Part shown: in pieces, positions 53,447 through 63,142 of the stretch | How positions within the stretch are numbered: position 1 is the first letter of the stretch | How the letters are laid out: the number at the start of each line of letters is the position of its first letter | From: Bacillus xiapuensis | GTDB lineage: Bacteria > Bacillota > Bacilli > Bacillales > Domibacillaceae | Length of the DNA stretch: 64,000 nucleotides | Assembly: GCF_002797355.1 (NCBI RefSeq) | Contig: NZ_KZ454939.1 | Span: 1,397,828 to 1,461,827 of the forward strand | Reading direction: 5' to 3' | Program-made: the position numbers and the translations under genes | The notes under the pieces: generated by a model | What the model saw: the letters and a program-made list of their open reading frames with translations, nothing else | Told to the model about the DNA's origin: nothing | Database searches by the model: none

Positions 53447-54487
53447 TTATAATTGTAATTTTTCTTTGGCACCCCGGCTGCTGACCAAAACCGTTTCGCC
53501 GGTTTTGAATGATTGGGTGGCGGCGGCTGCGACTTCCAAAGCAGCCTTTCCATCTGCTGCTGTGCATTTTGGAGTATCGCCTGTTTGCAAACAGCTGATA
53601 AAATGCATCATTTCAAGCAAGTATGCATTTTTGAACCTCGTTGGGAAATCCTGTACTAAATCATAGGTGCTTCCGTTTTTGGAAAGAAGGCGGACATCAT
53701 TGCATCTCATCGATCCGATTTGGATTGCCCCTTCCGTTCCGACTACTTCCCCGCGAATATCATAGCCGTATGGAGCAACTCTCATCGTTTCCACGTCACC
53801 GGAAGCCCCCTCGTCAAAGGTTAAATAGGACAGCCCCTGATCGACATCATCATACGCCTTCATAAAGCGGCTGGATTCCAACAAAATATTGCCCCTTGAA
53901 GTGACTGAGCTTATTTCCTGGTTCATTAAATAGCGGGCGATATCATAATCATGAATGGCTATATCGAGAAAAATACCGCCGCTGTGCTTGATAAAGTCTT
54001 CATGCGGCACATTGCCGTCCCTGCTTACACCTTTAAAATAAAGCGGCTTTCCAATATCTCCGGCTTCAATTCTTCTCTTTGCTTCCGCGTAAGCCGGGTC
54101 AAACCGTCTCATAAAGCCGACCTGACACACAGTATTATATTTTTCAATGGCTGTTAGTACATCATCTGCTTCCGTTAATTCTTGAGTAAGCGGCTTTTCA
54201 ACGAAAATTTGCTTTCCGTGGGCTGCCGCCAGCTGAATCATCTGAGCGTGAGTACTTGTCGGTGTAACAATCACTACTGCATCGACCTGGTCGTCGTTAA
54301 ATGCATCGTTTGGATGTTGAGACCACTTGCTCACGCCAAGCTCCCTGGCTACTTGTTCCGCCCGGCCTTCCAGCGGATCAATGACGCTGACTAATTCAGC
54401 TCCCTTTATGTTAAATGCTAGATTTTCGGCATGCCAATACCCAAGCCTTCCCAACCCTAATACGGCGCATCGTATCACTTCTTGCAT
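53447..54487 (-). CDS. Gfo/Idh/MocA oxidoreductase (inositol dehydrogenase-like)
   Basis: The 346-residue protein has CAVLGLGRLGYWHAENL, FVEKPLTQE, VGFMRRFDPAYAEAKRRI and SGGIFLDIAIHDYDIARYL. It is a close paralogue of the gene at 58534-59535: the VGFMRRFDPAY..EAKRRI segment and YGYDIRGEVVGTEGAIQIG are nearly the same. AAGGAGG precedes the ATG at 54487. It heads the transporter operon behind two AAGCGCTT operators. Likely role: NAD-dependent oxidation of an inositol isomer. Confidence 0.85.
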   Translation of the reverse strand: MQEVIRCAVLGLGRLGYWHAENLAFNIKGAELVSVIDPLEGRAEQVARELGVSKWSQHPNDAFNDDQVDAVVIVTPTSTHAQMIQLAAAHGKQIFVEKPLTQELTEADDVLTAIEKYNTVCQVGFMRRFDPAYAEAKRRIEAGDIGKPLYFKGVSRDGNVPHEDFIKHSGGIFLDIAIHDYDIARYLMNQEISSVTSRGNILLESSRFMKAYDDVDQGLSYLTFDEGASGDVETMRVAPYGYDIRGEVVGTEGAIQIGSMRCNDVRLLSKNGSTYDLVQDFPTRFKNAYLLEMMHFISCLQTGDTPKCTAADGKAALEVAAAATQSFKTGETVLVSSRGAKEKLQL

Positions 54488-54537
54488 TTTTCCATCCTCC
54501 TTGTTGTGGTCATTCACCAGTTTCCTAATTATTTGCT

Positions 54538-54621
54538 AAAGAAAGCGCTTAACTAAATAGGGATGAGCAGCTAGAAAGGGAATGCTCATGCATAAGATCT
54601 ATTAGGTAAAGCGCTTTCCTG
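54538..54621. promoter_or_regulatory. Pair of LacI-type operators (3 and 4) before the transporter operon
   Basis: AAGCGCTT cores at 54543-54550 and 54609-54616 sit in AAAGAAAGCGCTTAACTA and AGGTAAAGCGCTTTCCTG. Their centres are 66 bp apart, a distance that could allow a DNA loop with a tetrameric or bridged LacI-type repressor. They precede the operon that starts at 54487. Confidence 0.7.
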
Positions 54622-54710
54622 CCTATTTATTCATATTTTAAGTGAATCCATTATAAAGCGCAATATCATTTTTTTAATTTTCTAAAAATTATCGCTGTTT
54701 TCCTCGGGTT

Positions 54711-55664
54711 TTAACGTCCGCTTTGATAGGCCGTTTTAGCCGTTTCTTGATCTGACAGTTGTTCAAAAGTGCGCTCGATAAACCGTTTAGACTTTTTCGC
54801 ATACTCGCACGGATTATGTTTCACCGGATCCTGCTCTCCTTCAATTAATGCCCAGCCTGAATATCTTTTTTCGGCCAGTATTTTAAATACAGGAGCAAAG
54901 TCCAGATCACCGTCTCCCGGTACGGTAAACAGTCCGCTTCGGATGCATTGCCTGATGCTGTACTTTTCTTGCCGAGCTCTATCTAATATGTGCTGCCTTA
55001 TATCTTTCAAATGAATGTATTTTATTCGTTCATAGTGTCTCCTAAGCAATTGGGCCGGGTCGTTTCCTCCGTAATAGCCATGCCCTGTATCGTACAATAA
55101 AAAGACTAAATGAGGGTCGCTCATCTCCAGAAGCCGGTCAATTTCTTCAGGCTGCTCTACCACTGTTCCAGCATGATGATGATAAACAAGATACATCCCG
55201 TTTTCACGGCAGATCTCCCCCGCTTGATTCAGCCCTTCGATCATGTATTTCCAGCCATCCTCATCCAGCCGCTGAACAACCGTCTCATCCTGTCCGCGCC
55301 TCGGATCCTGATTCAGCATTGAGCCGCCAATCTCTGCTGTGCTGACCACTTTACAGCCGAATTCTTTTAAAAACTCCACATGCCTGCGATAATCCAGCAG
55401 CTCACTCGAATGTCTATTTGGATCGGAAAAGAAGACGGATTTCCATTGAGTGGTCAGCTGCAGATGATAGCGGTCCAGCTCTCTTTTCAGCTTTTTCGGA
55501 TCTTTCGGAAACTTTCTGCTGATCTCTGTTCCTTGAAACCCTAATGAGGAGATATCTTCCATCACTTGCTCGTATGAATAAAAATCCCCATGTTCTAATA
55601 CATCCTCTCCTACCCAATTAATCGGATGAATACCTAAGTGAAAAGGCAGTAAATTTGCAGACAA
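54711..55664 (-). CDS. iolE: Myo-inosose-2 dehydratase IolE
   Basis: The 317-residue TIM-barrel protein matches IolE: LGIHPINWVGEDV at the start, GTEISRKFP, YLVYHHHAGTVVE with metal-binding residues, LYDTGHGYYGG, YIHLKDIR and GWALIEGEQDP. It removes water from 2-keto-myo-inositol. The start is TTG with GAGGAGGAG upstream. It is the last gene of the iolG-iolD-iolB-iolE operon, after an 88-bp gap holding a hairpin. Confidence 0.92.
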   Translation of the reverse strand: MSANLLPFHLGIHPINWVGEDVLEHGDFYSYEQVMEDISSLGFQGTEISRKFPKDPKKLKRELDRYHLQLTTQWKSVFFSDPNRHSSELLDYRRHVEFLKEFGCKVVSTAEIGGSMLNQDPRRGQDETVVQRLDEDGWKYMIEGLNQAGEICRENGMYLVYHHHAGTVVEQPEEIDRLLEMSDPHLVFLLYDTGHGYYGGNDPAQLLRRHYERIKYIHLKDIRQHILDRARQEKYSIRQCIRSGLFTVPGDGDLDFAPVFKILAEKRYSGWALIEGEQDPVKHNPCEYAKKSKRFIERTFEQLSDQETAKTAYQSGR

Positions 55665-55701
55665 GTCAGCTCCTCCTCTATATGTTTTTTGTTAAAAGGG
55701 A

Positions 55702-55743
55702 GGTTATTAGCTATAGAACAAACAGCTTCTATAGCTAATAACC
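55702..55743 (-). repeat. Perfect 15-bp hairpin between iolB and iolE
   Basis: GGTTATTAGCTATAG (55702-55716) and its exact complement (55729-55743) flank a 12-base loop. No T-run follows on the minus strand, so it more likely protects or processes the mRNA than terminates it. Confidence 0.65.
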
Positions 55744-55752
55744 CATCCATTT

Positions 55753-56577
55753 TCATTTAAGCAGCCACTCATGGTCTTTATCGTTAGTGAAATTCCACTT
55801 TCTGATCGGTCCTGCCATCACATTTAAATAATATAAGTCATATCCTGGAGGAGCTGAAACAGGATGATACCCTTTTGGAACAAGCACGGCCTGATTGTCT
55901 CTAACGACGATGGTTTCATCTAATGAACGGTCCTCTGTATACACACGCTGGACGGCAAATCCGCGGTCAGCCGGATTAATCTTGTGATAATAAGTTTCTT
56001 CGAGGTAAGTTTCATGTGGGAAACGGTCTTCATCATGCTTATGCGGCGGGTAGCTGGACCAATTTCCCTGCGGTGTAAAAACCTCTATGACAAACAAGCT
56101 GTCTGCCGGTTTGTCCTCCGGCAGAATGCTGTGGATTTCTCGCTCAATCCGCCCAAATCCGCGGGTGGCTACATCCACATCTTCCGGTTTGATTAGACGC
56201 GCTTCGTATGTTCCTTTGCCAGGGGAAGTGCACACCGCTATTTCAAGATCCGTCAGAGCTTCTACCTTCACTTCATCATCGTTTGGAATGTAGACGGTAT
56301 AGGCTGGCTTTTTTTCAAACACACTCATTCTTTCCCCGATATTCTCCCAAGATGATGATTTTGTTGAAGCATTTGCGCGCCCTGACAGAAGCACAACAGC
56401 CATTTCTCTATCTCCCGTCGCGGTTTCGAAAACCTGGCCTTTTTTCAATTGGTATACTTCAAATCCGACGTACTCCCATCCTGCTGATTCCGGTGTGATT
56501 CTTAAGACATTTCCATCCTGTTCGGGATTCGCTTTCGCTGGGACAAGAAGTTCTTGCTTATTTTTAATTTTTGACAT
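55753..56577 (-). CDS. iolB: 5-deoxy-glucuronate isomerase IolB
   Basis: The 274-residue cupin protein matches IolB. Features are RITPESAGWEYVGFEVYQLKKGQ, NWSSYPPHKHDEDRFPHETYLEETYYHKI with metal-binding histidines and glutamate, and VLVPKGYHPVSAPPGYDLYYLNVMAGP. It converts 5-deoxy-D-glucuronate to 5-dehydro-2-deoxy-D-gluconate. GGAGGGAAC precedes the ATG. It follows iolD by 22 bp. Confidence 0.95.
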   Translation of the reverse strand: MSKIKNKQELLVPAKANPEQDGNVLRITPESAGWEYVGFEVYQLKKGQVFETATGDREMAVVLLSGRANASTKSSSWENIGERMSVFEKKPAYTVYIPNDDEVKVEALTDLEIAVCTSPGKGTYEARLIKPEDVDVATRGFGRIEREIHSILPEDKPADSLFVIEVFTPQGNWSSYPPHKHDEDRFPHETYLEETYYHKINPADRGFAVQRVYTEDRSLDETIVVRDNQAVLVPKGYHPVSAPPGYDLYYLNVMAGPIRKWNFTNDKDHEWLLK

Positions 56578-56599
56578 GCTGTTCCCTCCGTTCCTTCAT

Positions 56600-58507
56600 T
56601 TAGTATTTTCTGGCTTCCGATGCCTTTTCTTTCATCCTTTTATAAGCGTTTTCTACTTTTTTATCAGTGGAAATTTCAGCGACTCCTAAACGCCACCATG
56701 ATTCATATCCGGACGTGCAAGTACCCGGTAGCACTTTGATATCAATAAGCGTAGAAACGGTTTCTTTTTTGGCGTTTTCAAGCGCTGCTCTCAGTTCATC
56801 GATAGTGCGTACTGTATAGGCTTTTGCTCCCATGCTTCTGGCGTTTGCTGCAAAGTCGATCGGCATATAGTCTCCGGACAAGCGGTTATCCGCTTTCGAG
56901 CGATACCGGAACTCGTTTCCGAATCCATCGCTTCCTTGGCCCACTTGTAAGTTGTGAATGCACTGAAATCCGTTATTATCCAAAAGCAGAATGTTGATTT
57001 TCTTGTTTTCTTGCAAGCTGGTGACGAGCTCTGAATGGAGCATTAAGTAGCTTCCATCGCCGACTAGTGCATATACTTCCCGCTCTTCCTCCGCCATTTT
57101 AATGCCGAGAGCGCCTGCTACTTCATATCCCATGCATGAAAACCCATATTCCAGATGATAAGTTTTCGGTTTGGAGCTTCTCCATAGACGATGCAAGTCT
57201 CCAGGCATGCTGCCCGCAGCACAAACAATGATGTCTTTTTCATCAATAAACTGATTGATTTCTCCCAGCACCCGCGTTTGCGACAGGCCTGTATCGCGCG
57301 TATCTGAGTAGAGGCGATCCACTTCTTGATTCCATTTATCCTTAAGCCATTGTAGTGACTCAGCTTTATGGCGGCTTTGATAGCTCAGCTGCTTCAGTTC
57401 TTTCGTCAAACGTTCAAGCGCCGTTTTGGCATCCGCTACAAGCATATGAGAATCTAATTTCATCGCATCAAAAGCGCTTACATTAATGTTCAGAAATTCA
57501 ACGTCCCGATTCGAAAATGCCGTCTTTGAAGAAGTGGAGAAATCACTCAGTCTTGTGCCGATCGCAATGACGAGATCGGCCTCTTTAGCCAAACTATTCG
57601 CTGCCTGCGAGCCGGTGGCGCCAATGCTCCCCATATTCATCTTGTGCTTCCAGGAAAGCGCGCTTTTTCCAGCTTGCGTTTCTCCAACCGGAATGTTAAA
57701 TTGTTCTGCGAAGTCGGCTAATTCTTTTGTTGCAAAAGAATAATGAACACCTCCGCCTGCGATAATGATCGGCTTATTCTTTCTCGCAATTAAGCTTGCT
57801 GCTCTTTGAAGCGCGCATTCTGAAGGCAGTCTTCTTTCAATATAATGTACTCTCTTTTTAAAAAATTCTTCGGGGTAATCGTAGGCTTCTGCTTGAACAT
57901 CCTGCGGCAAAGCTAATGTCACAGCTCCAGTATCAGCGGGATCCGTTAACACGCGCATAGCATTGATCGCAGCAGTCATTAATTGTTCAGGTCTGGAAAT
58001 GCGATCCCAGTATTTGCTTACCGGTTTGAATGCGTCGTTCGCAGAGACCGTGTAATCAGCCGGATCTTCCACTTGCTGCAGAACGGGATCCGGCTGGCGG
58101 CTCGCAAATACATCCCCTGGAAGCAGCAGGACAGGAATTCTATTCACAGTGGCTGTTGCTGCAGCCGTTACCATATTCAAAGCACCTGGCCCGATCGATG
58201 ATGTGCATGCATAGATCTCCAGCCTGTTCTTTTGTTTGGCGTAAGCAACCGCTGCATGAACCATTCCTTGCTCATTCTTGCCTTGCAAATACGTCAGCTC
58301 TCCCGGCTGCCTTTCTAGCGCTTCTCCCATGCCAGTGACATTTCCATGGCCAAATATGCCGAATACCCCTTTGACGAATTTTCTTTCTTCACCATCGAAT
58401 TCGATATATTGGTTATCTAAAAACTTTAAAAGTGCTTGCGCAGTCGTTAGGCGAATGGTTTTTGTGTGTTCAGTTGTCACAGCTGCTGTTTGTACGTTTA
58501 CTCCCAT
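56600..58507 (-). CDS. iolD: 3D-trihydroxycyclohexane-1,2-dione hydrolase IolD
   Basis: The 635-residue TPP-dependent enzyme matches IolD in length and motif order. It has the activating glutamate region [30 protein letters not shown] near residue 100 and the TPP-binding GDGSY (483-487) followed by the NNGF loop. It opens the six-membered ring of the inositol-derived diketone to 5-deoxy-glucuronate. It follows the Gfo/Idh gene by 26 bp. GAGGGGA lies before the ATG. Confidence 0.95.
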   Translation of the reverse strand: MGVNVQTAAVTTEHTKTIRLTTAQALLKFLDNQYIEFDGEERKFVKGVFGIFGHGNVTGMGEALERQPGELTYLQGKNEQGMVHAAVAYAKQKNRLEIYACTSSIGPGALNMVTAAATATVNRIPVLLLPGDVFASRQPDPVLQQVEDPADYTVSANDAFKPVSKYWDRISRPEQLMTAAINAMRVLTDPADTGAVTLALPQDVQAEAYDYPEEFFKKRVHYIERRLPSECALQRAASLIARKNKPIIIAGGGVHYSFATKELADFAEQFNIPVGETQAGKSALSWKHKMNMGSIGATGSQAANSLAKEADLVIAIGTRLSDFSTSSKTAFSNRDVEFLNINVSAFDAMKLDSHMLVADAKTALERLTKELKQLSYQSRHKAESLQWLKDKWNQEVDRLYSDTRDTGLSQTRVLGEINQFIDEKDIIVCAAGSMPGDLHRLWRSSKPKTYHLEYGFSCMGYEVAGALGIKMAEEEREVYALVGDGSYLMLHSELVTSLQENKKINILLLDNNGFQCIHNLQVGQGSDGFGNEFRYRSKADNRLSGDYMPIDFAANARSMGAKAYTVRTIDELRAALENAKKETVSTLIDIKVLPGTCTSGYESWWRLGVAEISTDKKVENAYKRMKEKASEARKY

Positions 58508-58533
58508 ATGAATCCCCTCTCTTCACTTGTGAA

Positions 58534-59535
58534 TTAAAGAAATATGATTTCATTTTTCTTAAATGATTCCGTGGCAGCTTCAGCGATTTCTAGAGCTATT
58601 TTTCCGTCGTTCTCATCAACTTCCGGCTTTTTGTCCTCTCGAATGCAATCGATAAAGTGACGCAATTCAAGCAGAAAGGCTTCTTGAAATTTAATTGGAA
58701 AGCTTGGAATGTTGTCGAAAGAACTCTTTTGCTTCGTCAAAATGATGTAATCATGATGCTGAAGGGAGCCAATTTGAATGGCTCCTTCTGTCCCTACTAC
58801 TTCTCCCCTAATGTCATAGCCGAATGTAGAATTTCTCCCTCCTTCTACATTGGCGGCTGCACCCCTTCGGAAGTTGAGGTAGGTGATGGATTGATCAACG
58901 TCTCTGTACTTTTCCATGAATGGATGGACGAGCACCTTGCCAAAAGATTGGACAGATTGCACTTCATCCTCCATCAGAAAACGGGCAATATCAAATTCAT
59001 GAATGCATAGGTCAAGAAAAATTCCGCCACTCGTTTGAATATACTCCTCAGGCGGCGAACCGGGATCGCGGCTCATTCCTTTGAAATAAACAGGTTCACC
59101 GATATCTCCTGCTTGAATCCTTCTCTTGGCTTCCACATAGGCTGGATCAAACCTTCTCATAAACCCCACTTGACAGTACACGCCATGTTGTTTAATTTCT
59201 GCCATTACGGCTTCTGCTTCCTCTGATGTTTCTGTCAATGGTTTATCTACGAATATATGCTTTTTGCTTTTGGCCGCTTGGATCAGTAATGGAGCATGTG
59301 TCTTAGTTGGGGTAGCAATGACAACAGCATCGATCGAAGGATCCTCAAATACAACCTGCGGATTGTCCGTCCACATTGTTACTCCTAATTCACGTGCAGC
59401 CCTTTCAGCGCTTTCTTTTCTGGAAGCCACCAACGCCACTAACTCCGCCCCGGGAATGTGGGTGGCAAGATTTCTTGCATGAACAAATCCCAGCCTTCCC
59501 ACTCCAAACACTGCGCATCTGATTCTATCTTTCAT
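58534..59535 (-). CDS. iolG: Inositol dehydrogenase of the Gfo/Idh/MocA family
   Basis: The 333-residue protein has CAVFGVGRLGFVHARNL, FVDKPLTETSEEAE, VGFMRRFDPAYVEAKRRI and GGIFLDLCIHEFDIARFL. Note that the usual EKP motif reads DKP here, with the lysine kept. As first gene of the operon with iolD, iolB and iolE it most likely makes the inosose they use. AGGTGGGGG precedes the ATG at 59535. An AAGCGCTT operator lies 66 bp upstream. Confidence 0.85.
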   Translation of the reverse strand: MKDRIRCAVFGVGRLGFVHARNLATHIPGAELVALVASRKESAERAARELGVTMWTDNPQVVFEDPSIDAVVIATPTKTHAPLLIQAAKSKKHIFVDKPLTETSEEAEAVMAEIKQHGVYCQVGFMRRFDPAYVEAKRRIQAGDIGEPVYFKGMSRDPGSPPEEYIQTSGGIFLDLCIHEFDIARFLMEDEVQSVQSFGKVLVHPFMEKYRDVDQSITYLNFRRGAAANVEGGRNSTFGYDIRGEVVGTEGAIQIGSLQHHDYIILTKQKSSFDNIPSFPIKFQEAFLLELRHFIDCIREDKKPEVDENDGKIALEIAEAATESFKKNEIIFL

Positions 59536-59600
59536 ATCCCCCACCTTCCTTGTCTTTTCCAGATCACATGCTTTTTGACAGTCCTTTTTTGCTAACTATA

Positions 59601-59618
59601 AAGTTAAGCGCTTACTCT
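59601..59618. promoter_or_regulatory. LacI-type operator 5 (iol operon)
   Basis: AAGTTAAGCGCTTACTCT with core 59606-59613, between the PfkA-type kinase stop and the iol operon it should control. Confidence 0.7.
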
Positions 59619-59636
59619 AAGGGCAAAATAATAAGA

Positions 59637-60839
59637 TTACATGACTCGCTGGTAACGGGGAAGCCCTCCCTCCATTGGAACGAGCATCTCTCCCTGAATA
59701 ATCGGGAGGACGTAATCCTTAAACTGCTTTGTCATCGCATTTTGTATGGGATCATACCATTCAGCTGGCACAAAACGTTCTTTTCCTGCCGTTTCTTCAA
59801 GTTCAACCGATTGATAAAGAACTGAATACTTTCCTTCTTCGCTTTGTCTTTTCATAGCAACCATTACACCAGTTTTTCCTTCTTCTGCTTGATGCCAAGC
59901 TTCCTTGCCTATTGAGTAAGCTTCATCCACATCCGTTTTTGAAGCTAGGGTGATGCTGCTTCTTTGCCAAATGCTTGAGCTGATGGTGCGGGTGGCAATG
60001 CCCGTACTTTCTTCGATGGCTTCCTTTAAGCAGGAGGAAACACCGCCGAGCTTTAATCTTCCTAAGCTGTCGTATTCTAAATGATCTTCATGGATCACTT
60101 TGCCTTGTGAGTTGCGGATTCCTTCCGCCACGATTAAAACGGTATTTCTTTTTTCTTCATAGGCTCTGCTTACTTTCTCGAGACAATCTTGCAGTTGAAA
60201 TGGCACCTCTGGTATATAAATGAGCATTTGGCTGTTGCTATCGGCAATTTCAGCCAGTGAACAAGCACCTGCAAGCCAGCCTGTATGCCGTCCCATTGTT
60301 TCGATGATGGTGATTCGATTGCTGACGGGATAGCTGGCCATATCCATCTGAATATCCAACACGGACGTAGCTAAAAATTTCGCAGCGCTTCCGTAACCTG
60401 GCGAGTGATCCGTGCCGACCAAATCATTATCAATCGATTTGGGGACGCCGATGACTGCTATCTCGTAGCCGACCGCATCCGCATATTCACCGATCGCTTT
60501 TGCCACATTCATTGAACCGTTTCCGCCGATGTAAAAGAAGAAGCGCACGTCGTTTTCCCTTAATATAGCGACAATTCTCTCAACATCAGCAGCGGTTAAC
60601 TTATGTCTCCATGTACCAAGCGCTGCCCCGGGAGTCCAGCGAAGCCGATAGCGATCTTGAATGGATAAATGATTCAATATAATAAAAGATTCATTTAAAA
60701 GACCGTGAATACCTCCGGCAGCCCCATAAATCTTCCCTGAAAATGGTGATTGTAAGATCGCGTCTATGATGCCGACCATCGAGTTGTTAATGACAGCGGT
60801 GGGACCTCCGGATTGCACAATCATACAATTTCCCTTCAT
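59637..60839 (-). CDS. PfkA-family phosphofructokinase-like kinase
   Basis: The product has about 400 residues. It has phosphofructokinase motifs SGGPTAVINNS, GGNGSM (105-110), GVPKSIDNDL (132-140), PGYGSAAKF and ETMGRHTGWLAGA. Glycine at the second position of GGxGS is typical of ATP users, while the lysine in PKSIDND is typical of PPi users; Asn replaces the usual Asp/Glu before it. Substrate is open: fructose 6-phosphate, sedoheptulose 7-phosphate or an inositol-derived acid. The ATG at 60839 has GAAAGGAAG upstream; a longer frame would include operator 6. Confidence 0.85.
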   Translation of the reverse strand: MKGNCMIVQSGGPTAVINNSMVGIIDAILQSPFSGKIYGAAGGIHGLLNESFIILNHLSIQDRYRLRWTPGAALGTWRHKLTAADVERIVAILRENDVRFFFYIGGNGSMNVAKAIGEYADAVGYEIAVIGVPKSIDNDLVGTDHSPGYGSAAKFLATSVLDIQMDMASYPVSNRITIIETMGRHTGWLAGACSLAEIADSNSQMLIYIPEVPFQLQDCLEKVSRAYEEKRNTVLIVAEGIRNSQGKVIHEDHLEYDSLGRLKLGGVSSCLKEAIEESTGIATRTISSSIWQRSSITLASKTDVDEAYSIGKEAWHQAEEGKTGVMVAMKRQSEEGKYSVLYQSVELEETAGKERFVPAEWYDPIQNAMTKQFKDYVLPIIQGEMLVPMEGGLPRYQRVM

Positions 60840-60888
60840 TTGCAGCTTCCTTTCTCCTAATTGACGTGACTGTATGCCTCTTACCTTC

Positions 60889-60906
60889 GAGTTAAGCGCT
60901 TTACCA
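60889..60906. promoter_or_regulatory. LacI-type operator 6 (kinase gene)
   Basis: CGAGTTAAGCGCTTTACC with core 60894-60901, 50 bp before the start of the PfkA-like gene. Confidence 0.7.
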
Positions 60907-61020
60907 AAAAAGTAAGCATCGCCTATTACCATAAATGCGATGCCTTTATTATATTTATAATTTTCTAAAAAATCAACATTTTATTTGCATTTTTTGATTT
61001 TTCCAACAAATATCAAAAAA

Positions 61021-62055
61021 TTACTTATGAACTGAATGGTCAAGATGAAGGGGATCCCCAAGTTTGACCACGGATTGGCGCTCCACAAGCTCTGGAAGCA
61101 ACGTCACACGCTTTTGCTCTTTTTGCCTGCCTGTAATCATTGCAACCATTAAATCCATTACTTCTTTCCCCATGTTTTGAATGGGCTGGGCGATCGTTGT
61201 TAAAGGAGGCTCAACCACGGTCGCGATAATGGTATTATCGAATCCGATAATCGAGAGCTGATCTGGCACCTTCAGCCCCCATGCTTTTGCTGCCTGAATC
61301 GCTCCTATGGCTAACAGGTCATTGCAAGCAAATATGGCGGTGGGCCTGTCATCACTGTTTAAGTATTTCATCGTCACCCGCTTAGCTGCATCAACATGGT
61401 GAATATCTTGGACAAACTCAAAATCAGAACGGTGCTTGAGCCCGTTTTCTTCCATCGCCTGTTTAAACCCTCTGATTCTCTCTCTGTTGCTCCAAAGATC
61501 CCGTCCGATTACCGCGATGTTTCGGTGACCGTTTTTGATCAAATACGAAGCCGCCTGATAGCCTCCGAGAAAATCATCGAGAGCCACTGCGTTAATGGGA
61601 AACATCGGAAAATCCCGAGCTACGACCGCAACCGGTATTTCCTCCTTCACGAGCTCTTCCACTTTGTCTAAATTTTCAAATCCTGAAGCTAGAATAAAGC
61701 CATCCACTCTTTTTTGTTTTAACAGTGTAAGGTATTTATTTTCTTTTTCAGGCTGATAATCCGTGCTGCAAATCACTAGGTCATAGCCTGACTCATGCCC
61801 GCGATCCTCAATGCTTCTGGCCAGCTCAGAAAAAAATGGATTGGCTAGATCGGGAATGAGCAGGCCGATTGTTTTCGTTTGTTTCCCCATTAGCGCAGAG
61901 GCAATAATGTTCGGCTGATAATTCAGCCGCTCCATTACCTCACACACTCTTTCCCTGGTGCTTTCACTGATGCGCCCCGTGTTATTAATCACTTTCGAGA
62001 CCGTTGCAATTGATACTTTCGCCTCTTTGGCTACGTCATAGATGGTTACCTTCAT
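61021..62055 (-). CDS. LacI-family transcriptional repressor of the polyol cluster
   Basis: The 344-residue protein has the LacI helix-turn-helix (TIYDVAKEAKVSIATVSKVINNT) with hinge helix IIASALMGKQTKTIG, and a ribose-binding-protein-like effector domain (LLIPDLANPFFSELARSIED). The operators AAGCGCTT in this region have the central CG typical for LacI proteins. It is the only regulator in the cluster, so it is the best candidate to bind them. It follows the Gfo/Idh gene at 62117 by 61 bp. GAAAGGAAAGAACC precedes the ATG. Confidence 0.92.
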   Translation of the reverse strand: MKVTIYDVAKEAKVSIATVSKVINNTGRISESTRERVCEVMERLNYQPNIIASALMGKQTKTIGLLIPDLANPFFSELARSIEDRGHESGYDLVICSTDYQPEKENKYLTLLKQKRVDGFILASGFENLDKVEELVKEEIPVAVVARDFPMFPINAVALDDFLGGYQAASYLIKNGHRNIAVIGRDLWSNRERIRGFKQAMEENGLKHRSDFEFVQDIHHVDAAKRVTMKYLNSDDRPTAIFACNDLLAIGAIQAAKAWGLKVPDQLSIIGFDNTIIATVVEPPLTTIAQPIQNMGKEVMDLMVAMITGRQKEQKRVTLLPELVERQSVVKLGDPLHLDHSVHK

Positions 62056-62116
62056 CTTGGTTCTTTCCTTTCTCTTTTTCCATGGTCCACAGGGAATAAG
62101 CGTTCCCTGTAAGTCC

Positions 62117-63106
62117 TTATCCTATTTCGACAGGAATGGAATTTTGATTCATGGATTGATAAGCTTTCTCTAAATAGCGTATTAATTCCAGTGAGCAGTC
62201 CACATGATAGATGGGTGTTTTTCTTTCCGTGATGCACGCCTGAAAATGCTCTATTTGATTGAGGTACGGGTCGTCTTCAAACGTCTCTTGTAAAATGATA
62301 TTTCCTTTACTGTCTTTTACATAGACTTTACCGCGCTTATTGAGGGAAACATCCGGGCGAAATGCTGAATCTACAAAAATGGAACCTTTTGGGCCGATAA
62401 TTTCAAAACGGTCGATAAACGGCAATTCCATAGAAGCTGTCACTTCAGCGGTTCTTCCTTGGTCATCGACTAAGAAGCAATGCGACGTCATATCAATTGG
62501 ATGGTTGGGATGAAGGCTGCCGGACATAGATACTTTCACTGGTTTCATCCCGATTAACTGAGTAACCGCGTGCATGCCGTAACAGCCCACATCCCACATC
62601 GCACCTCCGCCAAGCTCACGGTTCAGCCGGATATCGTCCGGATTGGTAAGCTGCCATGAAAAATGAGCTTTCACATGCCTGTAATCGCCTATAATTCCTG
62701 ATTTCAGCAATTCTTTTACTTTATTATGCTGGCGGTGAAATTGATACATGAAAGCTTCCATAAACACTGTGCCGTTCGCTTCAGAAACTGCCTTGACTTC
62801 AAGCATGTCTGCTTCTGTTAAGACAGCAGGCTTTTCCAATAAAACATGTTTGCCTGCGTTCATGGCTTTTACCGCCCATTCCTTATGTAAAGAGTTGGGA
62901 AGCGGAATGTATAAAGCTTCTATTCCTGGATCGTTAATTAGTTCTTCATAAGAACGATAAATCTTTGGCACGTTAAACCGCTCAGCTTTTTCTTTACTTT
63001 TGGAAGCAACGGCTGAAACAATCGCTTGTTTAGACCGGCGCAGCGCCGGCACCACTTCCTCATAAGCAATGTTTGCCGCACTGAGAATTCCCCAATGAAT
63101 ATTCAT
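62117..63106 (-). CDS. Gfo/Idh/MocA oxidoreductase (dimeric dehydrogenase-like)
   Basis: The 329-residue protein has WGILSAANIAYEEVVPAL, LLEKPAVLTEADM, GTVFMEAFMYQFHRQ and the tail segment ELGGGAMWDVGCYGMHAV. It belongs to the branch with xylose and dihydrodiol dehydrogenases rather than the IolG branch. It is the first gene of a two-gene unit with the LacI regulator and has its own operator. Substrate unknown, probably a sugar or cyclitol related to the cluster. GGGAGGC precedes the ATG. Confidence 0.85.
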   Translation of the reverse strand: MNIHWGILSAANIAYEEVVPALRRSKQAIVSAVASKSKEKAERFNVPKIYRSYEELINDPGIEALYIPLPNSLHKEWAVKAMNAGKHVLLEKPAVLTEADMLEVKAVSEANGTVFMEAFMYQFHRQHNKVKELLKSGIIGDYRHVKAHFSWQLTNPDDIRLNRELGGGAMWDVGCYGMHAVTQLIGMKPVKVSMSGSLHPNHPIDMTSHCFLVDDQGRTAEVTASMELPFIDRFEIIGPKGSIFVDSAFRPDVSLNKRGKVYVKDSKGNIILQETFEDDPYLNQIEHFQACITERKTPIYHVDCSLELIRYLEKAYQSMNQNSIPVEIG

Positions 63107-63142
63107 CTGTAAGCCTCCCTTTTTATCTTTTTATGCAACACA

